Source of the DNA: Bacteroidetes bacterium UBA7692
Lineage (GTDB): Bacteria > Bacteroidota > Bacteroidia > Chitinophagales > LD1
DNA length: 28,442 bases
Direction: 5' to 3'
Assembly: GCA_002482725.1 (NCBI GenBank)
Contig: DLGO01000078.1
Coordinates: 1 to 28,442, forward strand
The notes below the pieces were generated by a model. That model worked only from the letters and a program-made list of their open reading frames with translations. It was not told the origin of the DNA and did no database searches. Both the position numbers and the translations under genes were made by a program. Below are positions 16,141 to 22,390 of the stretch, piece after piece; the first letter of the stretch is position 1, and the number at the start of each line of letters is the position of its first letter.

Positions 16141-17054
16141 ATCTCGGTCTCTTTTAAGCGTACATAAGCTATCATCCAGAATACCGGCCCCAGCACAAAT
16201 TCCAGCAGCCATATATCCACTGCACTCACCCAGTTAGGCAAGTGGTAGCTAACCCCTTCGTGGTCTTCCTGGTAACTGTAACTGAACATTTCCCCCCTGA
16301 ATACAGCATTTGTAAACAGGGACAGGAAGTAGAAGAAAAGCATCAGCAATAGTATGCTGATAAATGTTTTTACAAAACTGAAGCGGCCAAAATATACCGA
16401 ACCCAGCGCAAAGAATGCCTGCCCTATAAAAAGCCCCGCCCATATATAAAAATAGAAATTGGGCTCATCAATTTCCTTGGATTTATAGTTCCCTTGGCCG
16501 TATCTGTCATCCTCCTCATACTTCCATACGTTTACAAGTGGCGCAGTCCGGAATGGCTCTTTCTGTACAATTGCCGGGCTTTCCTTGCCATTAGGAGCTA
16601 CTACCGCAGTAGCGCTTACATCAGCATTGTTAAACGACAAATATTGCTTGTACCTGATGCTGTTAGATATCTTCAGCGCAGTTGTATTGAATACATAGAA
16701 AAACGTGGTGTACATGAGTGGTAGCGCCACCACCACATAAAAGAAACCCGTCATGAATTTCTCGAAATGTGAAGCAGGCAGTGTGATGAATGAAATGCCT
16801 TTTGCCTTGCTTGCCAGGTCAGAGAAAATAATGGATGCGTATAAGCCCGATGCTATAAACAAGCCCGTGAAATAGGTCATGGCCTGCAACTCGGGAGCAA
16901 AATAATCATCCGCATTAACCAGCATATAAAGCAGGTACCACGCCCCCATTAATCCACCTATGGTGATGATAGATAGTGTATACTTTTTCCTGTTTTCAAA
17001 CCAGTGTTTGCGTACCAGCAGCCACCACCTTCCTGTATCAAAAAACTCACTCAT
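16137..17054 (-). CDS. ABC-2-like transporter permease
   Basis: This 305-residue protein has about six membrane helices (near 27-45, 60-80, 103-125, 203-222, 228-250 and 278-297) separated by one large loop between the third and fourth. It sits 11 bases after the ATPase gene and overlaps the next gene by four bases (ATGA). Together with the YtrB/BcrA-like ATPase it should form an exporter or an envelope-stress or antibiotic-sensing module. The sequence itself has no strong permease signature, so the call leans on topology and position. Confidence 0.78.
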   Translation of the reverse strand: MSEFFDTGRWWLLVRKHWFENRKKYTLSIITIGGLMGAWYLLYMLVNADDYFAPELQAMTYFTGLFIASGLYASIIFSDLASKAKGISFITLPASHFEKFMTGFFYVVVALPLMYTTFFYVFNTTALKISNSIRYKQYLSFNNADVSATAVVAPNGKESPAIVQKEPFRTAPLVNVWKYEEDDRYGQGNYKSKEIDEPNFYFYIWAGLFIGQAFFALGSVYFGRFSFVKTFISILLLMLFFYFLSLFTNAVFRGEMFSYSYQEDHEGVSYHLPNWVSAVDIWLLEFVLGPVFWMIAYVRLKETEI

Positions 17055-17065
17055 TCGTCCCGGTT

Positions 17066-17896
17066 TTATGCTTCAAAAATCTTCTTCAACCCCTCATAGT
17101 TATGCATCACTGTTTTGTACAGCAGCTCCATATCTATCTTGCTATCCGCACCGCTCGTGTTCTCCTTTACTATGGCCGTGCCGGATATCGACGACTCCTC
17201 GTACAGCGCCTCTGCCCCTGTGGCATCCTGCACTACGGTAAAGGTCAGGCGCTTGGCTATGCTCTCTATCGTTTGGTCAAACAGTATGCGCGCGCTATCT
17301 ATTATCAGTATCCTGCTTATCAGGTCCTCTAGGTCTTTCAGCTGGTGGGTACTTATTATTACACAGGTCTCCTTATTCATGATGTGGCCCATCGTTTTAC
17401 GGAACTGGCTCTTGCTGATAATGTCCAGCCCGTTTGTTGGCTCATCCATCAGCAGCAGCTCTACATTGGTGCTCAGCCCCAGGCTTATCAGTACCTTTTT
17501 CTTTTGCCCGTAGCTCATCTGCTGCAGGCTCTGCTCGTATGGTATTTCAAAATCCTTCAGGCATTTCTGAAATGTCGCCAAGTCAAATTTCGGGTAAAAA
17601 GCCGCATGGTATTTTATCAGCTCATCTATAGGCACGTCCGGCAGGTAAAACTCCTCCGGCACCATAAACACCTTTTGCAAAAACGATGGCAGCCTGTCAC
17701 CCGGCTTGTAGTTCAGCACCCTTATGCTGCCCTGCTTTGGGTATAACAAGCCATACAAGCTGCGCAGCAGGGTCGACTTACCCGAGCCGTTCTTGCCCAG
17801 CAACCCGTATATGTGGCCACTATGCAGTTGCAGGTTCAATCCGTTGAACACCTTTTTCTTTCCGTATCCCAGGTGCAGGTCCTTTACTTCTATCAT
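17066..17896 (-). CDS. ABC transporter ATP-binding protein (YtrB/BcrA-like)
   Basis: This 276-residue ATPase has Walker A GKNGSGKST (34-42), a divergent signature MSYGQKKKV (127-135), Walker B LLLMDEPTNGLD (147-158) and the H-loop His174. The MVPEEF segment in place of a Q-loop Gln is usual for the BcrA/YtrB exporters. The C-terminal 60 residues are an extension of unknown use. It is the first gene of the operon with the permease and the beta-helix protein. In Firmicutes ytr operons a GntR repressor comes first; here none is present, and the upstream region is the repeat array. Confidence 0.92.
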   Translation of the reverse strand: MIEVKDLHLGYGKKKVFNGLNLQLHSGHIYGLLGKNGSGKSTLLRSLYGLLYPKQGSIRVLNYKPGDRLPSFLQKVFMVPEEFYLPDVPIDELIKYHAAFYPKFDLATFQKCLKDFEIPYEQSLQQMSYGQKKKVLISLGLSTNVELLLMDEPTNGLDIISKSQFRKTMGHIMNKETCVIISTHQLKDLEDLISRILIIDSARILFDQTIESIAKRLTFTVVQDATGAEALYEESSISGTAIVKENTSGADSKIDMELLYKTVMHNYEGLKKIFEA

Positions 17897-18064
17897 GCTG
17901 TTCTTTTTCTTTTAGGGAGCCTTATTACGATATAAGAATAATTCAAAATATCCATTTGACCGTTTTATTAGCATTACTAAAAACGATACTTTCTTACTTT
18001 ATTTCATGCTCCTTTGAGCGAAGCGTATTATGAGGAGCTTTCAAACACCATGCTAAGTATATTT
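17897..18064. other. AT-rich leader between the ABC operon and the repeat array
   Basis: No reading frame is convincing here. A 6-bp stem (GCTCCT near 18007-18012 with AGGAGC near 18032-18037) surrounds a loop of about 20 bases. The ABC operon promoter should lie in this stretch, but I find no perfect TAnnTTTG match on the minus strand. Confidence 0.4.
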
Positions 18065-18722
18065 TAATCGGTTAAACAAACTAACCCCTGTCGGCTTTTT
18101 TATCTTCCTGCTGTCGGTACTTTTCAGAGCATTCTGTCGGTAAATTTGGCTCTGGTTTTCAACGCATCTCCCATATAAACCCTGTCGGTTAAAACCTTCT
18201 ATCTGCTGTCGGCTTTTTTATCTCCCCGCTGTCGGTACTTTTCAGAGCATTCTGTCGGTTAAATTCGGTAACCGTTTTCAACCTATCTCCCGTATAAAGC
18301 CTGTCGGTAAAAACCACCAAACTGCTGTCGGCCTTTTTATCTTCCCGCTGTCGGTACTTTTCAGAGCATTCTGTCGGTAGATTCGGTTCTGGTTTTCAAC
18401 GTACCTCCTATACAAAGACTGTCGGTTAAAATCACCTAACTGCTGTCGGCTTTTTTATCTTCCCGCTGTCGGTACTTTTCAGAGTGTTCTGTCGGTAAAT
18501 TCGGCTCTGGTTTTCAACGTATCTCCCGTATAAATCCTGTCGGTAAAAACCACCTAACCATTGTCGGCCTTTTATCTTCCCGCTGTTGGTACTTTTCAGA
18601 GCATTCTGTCGGTAAATTCGGTTCTGATTTTCAACGTATCTCCCGTTTAAATCCTGTCGGTAAAAACCACCTAACTGCTGTCGGCTTTTTTACTTCACCA
18701 CTGTCGGTACTTTTCAGAGTTT
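18065..18722. repeat. 118-bp tandem repeat array with 22 phased CTGTCGG heptamers
   Basis: Units begin at 18088, 18206, 18325, 18443, 18561 and 18678 (the last is partial), with a period of 117-119 bp. A degenerate piece precedes the first unit at about 18065-18087. Each full unit has CTGTCGG at offsets 0, 23, 46 and 94, so gaps run 23, 23, 48, 24: a lattice of about 23.6 bp with one of five positions empty. Twenty heptamers are exact; those at 18561 and 18583 differ by one base. Sequence between them is also conserved, including TACTTTTCAGAG and TTTTCAAC. The period is not a multiple of three and no long frame crosses it, so it is not coding. It lies between the terminator of the hydrolase gene and the ABC operon. 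Confidence 0.95.
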
Positions 18723-18850
18723 TCCATCAATTAGTGGATCTGAATCCTCTTGAGACAACTTGAATACACTTTTTGCTTTAGTATCAAAGAATCAAAAGTG
18801 AAAATACATATTCCATTTAATAAAACAAACTTTACAATCCATAAAAAACG
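18723..18850. other. AT-rich spacer after the repeat array
   Basis: No gene is seen. CACTTTT near 18768-18774 can pair with AAAAGTG near 18795-18801, a 7-bp stem with a 20-base loop. Confidence 0.35.
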
Positions 18851-18855
18851 CAAAA

Positions 18856-18882
18856 AGGCCCCGACCTCTCGGTCAGGGCCTT
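18856..18882 (-). terminator. Terminator of the alpha/beta hydrolase gene
   Basis: AAGGCCC and GGGCCTT pair, with an inner GACC/GGTC stem. On the minus strand a T5 run follows directly. It lies 18 bases after the hydrolase stop codon. Confidence 0.88.
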
Positions 18883-18900
18883 AAATCCACCACTCAATTC

Positions 18901-19683
18901 TTAGTTATTGCTTATCCAGTTCAGTATGTAGTCTGCATCCTCCCTCCAGGTAGGCTGGCCCAACACAAAGTGGTTCCTGCCCTCAAACAGTTTATAGTCT
19001 GTCACAGAACCATTCCTTTTATACCTTTTGTAGTTGCTCTCGTTCAAGCCCGCCGGTGTACAGTTGTCTTTATCGCCCGAGGTAAACAGCAATGGCACAT
19101 GTGGTTTGGCAAAGTCCACCAGAGCATCATCGCTCAAGCCCTCCCTCACCAGCATTTTTGACTCCGGTATGGTATTCTCGTAGTAGGATTTTTGTTGCTC
19201 AGCCAAAGGCATGCCATTGGTAAAGGCATATTGCCAGTCGCTGAAAGACATCAGGTAAGCCTCTTTGGTATTGGTAAACAAGCCGGCAGCTTTCCATAGC
19301 GATTTGTAGAGCGAAAACTGGGTAGGTATCACGCCTTTTGGCGCTATAGAGTGGATGGCGATGCCTGCAACAGCCAACCCTTTGTTTACCAATATCTGGG
19401 TAAGCAATCCACCGAGCGAGTGGCCTATTACAATTGGTTTTTCAGGCAGGCTTTTGGCTATGTTGCTGTAGTGGTCTACCAAATGTTTCAATCGTATAGA
19501 GGCAATCTCCGGGCTTGGCTGGTTTTCGCGCAGGTCTTTGGCAAGGCCTTCTTTGTGGGGCCATGCCGGAGCTACGGTGGTGTATCCTTTGCTTTCAAAG
19601 TAGGTTTTCCATTCGTCCCATCCGCTGTTACTTACAAATGCGCCTGTAATAAATAACACTGTTTTTGAATTGATCGTTTTCAT
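18901..19683 (-). CDS. Alpha/beta hydrolase
   Basis: This 260-residue protein has the alpha/beta-hydrolase fold: an oxyanion-region strand VLFITGAF (9-16), the nucleophile elbow GHSLGG with Ser89, a TSGDKDNCTP segment holding the acid residue (Asp204 or Asp206) and the catalytic His238 in EGRNHFV. A cap of about 60 residues lies between. No signal peptide is evident. The fold covers esterases, lipases, haloperoxidase-like and lactone hydrolases, and the substrate cannot be told. It is monocistronic; a one-mismatch -7 box (CACCTTTG) lies at 19743-19750, about 60 bases upstream, and its terminator is clear. Confidence 0.92.
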   Translation of the reverse strand: MKTINSKTVLFITGAFVSNSGWDEWKTYFESKGYTTVAPAWPHKEGLAKDLRENQPSPEIASIRLKHLVDHYSNIAKSLPEKPIVIGHSLGGLLTQILVNKGLAVAGIAIHSIAPKGVIPTQFSLYKSLWKAAGLFTNTKEAYLMSFSDWQYAFTNGMPLAEQQKSYYENTIPESKMLVREGLSDDALVDFAKPHVPLLFTSGDKDNCTPAGLNESNYKRYKRNGSVTDYKLFEGRNHFVLGQPTWREDADYILNWISNN

Positions 19684-19951
19684 AACTTATAATTTATTTG
19701 AGTGAAGAATTTAATCCGGAAAGCGTCCTTGCTTTCACGATACAAAGGTGCTGAGCCGCCACAGCATAAAGTTTAACCCAGGTTAAAATCGAATGGCGCT
19801 TGAAAAAAAGTTTTTTAGTGGGCAAGGAGGATGCTAGTAAGGCTAATAACCCTATATTAGTTATCTGAATCCGCTTCAAATCCTAATCCTCCTCAGCGTA
19901 TTACTGTTATGCAATTGCTACCCTGATAAGAATAGGCTTATTCGTGAAAGA

Positions 19952-20296
19952 ATGGGAATTACCATCACCTTATGTGAGCCACGCCTGATGGGTGATCCAT
20001 CCTATAAGCATATCATCATTATGACCGATGGTTTTAATAATGATAGTATTAGATTTTACATAAATGTGCGAACCCACTTCAAAAAACCTGTAACAACAGA
20101 TAACAATCTTGTTATGCACGAAACCGTTCAAACAAATATTCCTGTAAAAACAATACGCCTGCAATACTTACAAACCAAGCCATATCCCATAGACATAACC
20201 TATAAGCTGCATCATGATTACCAATACCTGCTTCTTCGCAGAGATAGCAACATGTTTATCTTTCAGGAAAGCAACACGGCCCCTGTATTTCTATAG
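19952..20296 (+). CDS. Small lipoprotein-like hypothetical protein, start uncertain
   Basis: From the first ATG the frame gives 114 residues of plausible beta-rich protein with no recognised domain. The same frame is open back to 19850 and encodes a hydrophobic stretch ILILLSVLLLCNC just before YPDKN, which looks like a lipoprotein signal peptide. No ATG, GTG or TTG precedes it; the best candidate would be CTG at 19865 (143 residues). So the ATG at 19952 probably lies inside the mature protein, and the gene either uses a rare start codon or has lost its start. It stands alone upstream of the mntA-hepT pair, with a gap of 79 bases and a separate promoter for that pair. Confidence 0.55.
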   Translation: MGITITLCEPRLMGDPSYKHIIIMTDGFNNDSIRFYINVRTHFKKPVTTDNNLVMHETVQTNIPVKTIRLQYLQTKPYPIDITYKLHHDYQYLLLRRDSNMFIFQESNTAPVFL

Positions 20297-20362
20297 TAAA
20301 TCACACCAAACACCATAGGATAGATGATTCGGGCAGGTATTTTACCATAAGCAAGAAAAATC

Positions 20363-20370
20363 TACCTTTG
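20363..20370 (+). promoter_or_regulatory. -7 element five bases before the mntA ATG
   Basis: TACCTTTG matches the consensus and is followed by TATAA and then ATG. Transcription would start at or within a base or two of the start codon, implying a leaderless toxin-antitoxin mRNA. No other in-frame Met occurs before the GSYARG motif, so a later start is unlikely. Confidence 0.55.
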
Positions 20371-20375
20371 TATAA

Positions 20376-20669
20376 ATGCATCTTAGCAAAACACAATTAG
20401 GGATCATAAGCAGTTTTTTTGCCGACAAGCCAATTCTAAAGGCCTATGTGTTTGGCTCCTATGCCCGTGGGGATGCTGATGAAAAAAGCGACATCGACTT
20501 GCTCATTGACTGGGATTACTCCCAAAATATAGGCTGGGGATATGTTAGCGCATGGAGAGAGCTCAAAGAAAAGCTGAATAAGGAAATAGATTTTGTTTCT
20601 GTTAAATGGATTGATCCTTCCCTGGAAAATGAAATAAACCGTGATAAGCTGCTCATCTATGAAAGATAA
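20376..20669 (+). CDS. mntA: MntA-type nucleotidyltransferase antitoxin
   Basis: This 97-residue minimal nucleotidyltransferase carries the complete GSx10DxD signature: Gly27-Ser28, then Asp39 and Asp41, with a third likely metal ligand Asp72 in EIDFVSV. Characterised MntA antitoxins silence their HEPN partner by AMPylating a tyrosine in it. The active site is intact here, so enzymatic neutralisation is expected. The reading frame overlaps the HEPN gene by 11 bases, giving coupled translation. Antitoxin first, toxin second is a usual order. The gene name follows the characterised pair and is an inference from motif and neighbour. Confidence 0.9.
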   Translation: MHLSKTQLGIISSFFADKPILKAYVFGSYARGDADEKSDIDLLIDWDYSQNIGWGYVSAWRELKEKLNKEIDFVSVKWIDPSLENEINRDKLLIYER

Positions 20670-21012
20670 ATCAGGTGACCTTCAACGCCTGAATCATATT
20701 ATCAGGTGCATTACAGATTTGGAAGAGATACTTCAGGGGGTAGATGCTGATTCCTTTTATCGCAATAGCGAGAAAAAATATGCAGTAGAAAGAGTATTAG
20801 AAATTATTGGTGAAGCTGTAAATAGGATTTCTACCGAAACGCTGGAAAAATCGAACCTCCCTATTCCGTGGAGGGATATTGTAGATTTCAGGAACCTTAT
20901 TACCCATGAATACTTTAGGGTAGATTATACGATGGTCTATAAAATTGCAACAGGGGAAATACCTAAGGTGAAAACTGCAATACTTTATCTTATAGACGAA
21001 ATCAAAATATAA
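20659..21012 (+). CDS. hepT: HepT-type HEPN RNase toxin (DUF86)
   Basis: I chose the ATG at 20659 (117 residues) rather than the GTG at 20641; it overlaps mntA by 11 bases. The all-helical HEPN protein has the catalytic RX4H motif (Arg78 to His83, RNLITH) followed by Tyr85. This is the RX4HXY pattern in which the Tyr is AMPylated by the partner nucleotidyltransferase. HEPN toxins of this type act as RNases, with tRNA or mRNA as targets in studied cases. All key residues are present, so the toxin should be active. A 52-codon membrane peptide gene follows after 14 bases. Confidence 0.9.
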   Translation: MKDKSGDLQRLNHIIRCITDLEEILQGVDADSFYRNSEKKYAVERVLEIIGEAVNRISTETLEKSNLPIPWRDIVDFRNLITHEYFRVDYTMVYKIATGEIPKVKTAILYLIDEIKI

Positions 21013-21026
21013 ATCCTCCACTTTCC

Positions 21027-21185
21027 ATGAGAAAAAGAAGAGCCATTGGAGGATATTACATCAGCACCGAAAAGGAAAAGTCCGGAAACCCATACCGTTC
21101 CCGATATGATGATAAAATGCAACCCTATCACTGGTTTGCGCTGATAGCAATATTGTTTTTTACTATTATGGCAATTATCCGATAA
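21027..21185 (+). CDS. 52-residue membrane peptide downstream of hepT
   Basis: The frame starts with ATG 14 bases after hepT and ends with TAA followed by a terminator hairpin. The N-terminal 33 residues are polar and basic (MRKRRAIGGYYIS, then EKEKSGNPYRSRYDDK). Residues 36-51 form one hydrophobic helix (WFALIAILFFTIMAII) that ends in Arg. Layout and terminator make it a probable third gene of the toxin-antitoxin operon, although chance occurrence of a short frame cannot be excluded. No homologue is recognised. Confidence 0.6.
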   Translation: MRKRRAIGGYYISTEKEKSGNPYRSRYDDKMQPYHWFALIAILFFTIMAIIR

Positions 21186-21189
21186 TAGA

Positions 21190-21222
21190 AAACGGAGTAC
21201 AGATCCTACCCATACTCCGTTT
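21190..21222. terminator. Terminator between the HEPN/MNT operon and the metal-efflux operon
   Basis: AAACGGAGTA (21190-21199) pairs perfectly with TACTCCGTTT (21213-21222) around a 13-base loop. A and T runs on each side suit both the plus-strand small-peptide gene ending at 21185 and the minus-strand adaptor gene ending at 21249. Confidence 0.75.
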
Positions 21223-21248
21223 GCCATACTATTAAATTTAGCCCACAA

Positions 21249-22379
21249 TTAATCCTGGTTCTTATTCTTCATCTGCATCAGCAAAGTATATGCATTGGCT
21301 ACTACAATCCTGCGCCCGGCAATATCCTTTCCATCTGCTGCGCTTATCTCCTGCGCACCATCCTCTTCCACGCCCGGCTTAACCTTCACCATCTCGAACG
21401 TATTATCTGCTTGCTCTGCAAAAACATAATACTCATTTTGCCAGCGTACCACTGCCGCCTGAGGTACCGTAAGGGCATCCGTATTGTGGATTTCTACCTC
21501 TGCACTCATAAACATGCCCGGCAGCAGGGTTTTGTCATACTTTTCGAAGTGGCAATGCACCTCTGCAGTATGGTTCTCGCTCATGTTCTTACTGATAAGG
21601 ATAATCTCTGCCAGGTGTTTCCTGTCAGGATTGTCGTTGGTAAAAGCAATTACCCGCTGCCCTATCTTCAGGCGGTCCACATCGCGCTCAAATACAGACA
21701 AGTTCAGGTGAATATCCTCCGGATTTACCAGTTCGAACAACACCTCGGTAGGTGAAGTATAGCGTCCGATGTTTACATTCACCTTCGACACAAAACCCGT
21801 GATAGGCGAATAAATATTTACACTGCGTGAAATGGAATTATCGTTCAGCGCAGCAGGATTTATACCTATCAGCTGCAATTTTTCGCTGAGCGATTTCACC
21901 GTTATTCTTTGTGCCTCGTAATCTGCCCGGGCTTGCTGAAACTGCTTATCGCTACTGGCTTTGCTCGCATTCATTTCCTGCTGGCGGGCAAACTCAGCAT
22001 CAGTTAGCGCCAGTCTGGATTTAGCCATCAGGTAGTCCTGCTGCAATTGAATAAACTGCGCGTCCTCCAGCACTGCTAGTACCTCACCTTTGCTTACATG
22101 CATACCGGGTAGCAGCCGCGTACTTTTCAGGTAGCCACCCAGCGGAAAACTCACGCTTACCATGTTTTGTGGTGGCACATCTATCACCCCGTTCAGCTTT
22201 ACCGTAGCCGATATATTTTTGCGCTCCGGGCTTCCTGTTACTATTCCGCCAATCTTTACCTGTTCTGCCGTTAGTGTCACCACATTATTTTCAGTGTCAC
22301 CAGCTACCGGTGCCGCTTTTTGCTTGCTGCCACAGGCCGTAAGCAGTAGCGCAGCCATTACTATTATATACTTATACAT
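21249..22379 (-). CDS. Heavy-metal RND efflux periplasmic adaptor (CusB/CzcB type)
   Basis: This 376-residue membrane fusion protein links the inner-membrane RND pump to the outer-membrane channel. A lipoprotein signal with lipobox LLTAC (Cys at about 16) anchors it. The order follows the HlyD family: a barrel/lipoyl half with GGYLKSTRLLPGMHVSKGEVLAVLED (94-119 in two adjacent strands), an alpha-helical hairpin (about 120-180), a second lipoyl half (YSPITGFVSKVNVNIG) and a C-terminal beta barrel (LLPGMFMSAEVEI). No His/Met-rich metal-binding tail is present. It starts 11 bases after the pump gene, so the two are coexpressed. Confidence 0.92.
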   Translation of the reverse strand: MYKYIIVMAALLLTACGSKQKAAPVAGDTENNVVTLTAEQVKIGGIVTGSPERKNISATVKLNGVIDVPPQNMVSVSFPLGGYLKSTRLLPGMHVSKGEVLAVLEDAQFIQLQQDYLMAKSRLALTDAEFARQQEMNASKASSDKQFQQARADYEAQRITVKSLSEKLQLIGINPAALNDNSISRSVNIYSPITGFVSKVNVNIGRYTSPTEVLFELVNPEDIHLNLSVFERDVDRLKIGQRVIAFTNDNPDRKHLAEIILISKNMSENHTAEVHCHFEKYDKTLLPGMFMSAEVEIHNTDALTVPQAAVVRWQNEYYVFAEQADNTFEMVKVKPGVEEDGAQEISAADGKDIAGRRIVVANAYTLLMQMKNKNQD

Positions 22380-22390
22380 GTTCGTTTTCT

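Noticed and set aside
16141..16212. 24-residue extension of the beta-helix-like protein
   Set aside because: It lies inside the permease gene in another frame; the ATGA overlap marks the real start, followed by a typical anchor sequence.
18065..18722. CRISPR-like array
   Set aside because: The sequence between heptamers is itself repeated in every unit, there are no unique spacers, and no cas genes are in the window.
19694..19879. 61-codon minus-strand frame upstream of the hydrolase
   Set aside because: It covers the hydrolase promoter region and has no protein-like pattern or recognised start context.
20641..20658. Six-residue extension of HepT from a GTG
   Set aside because: The ATG at 20659 gives the normal N-terminus and a typical 11-base overlap with mntA.
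20985..21248. 87-codon minus-strand frame
   Set aside because: It crosses the terminator hairpin and the end of hepT; the plus-strand 52-codon frame fits the operon better.
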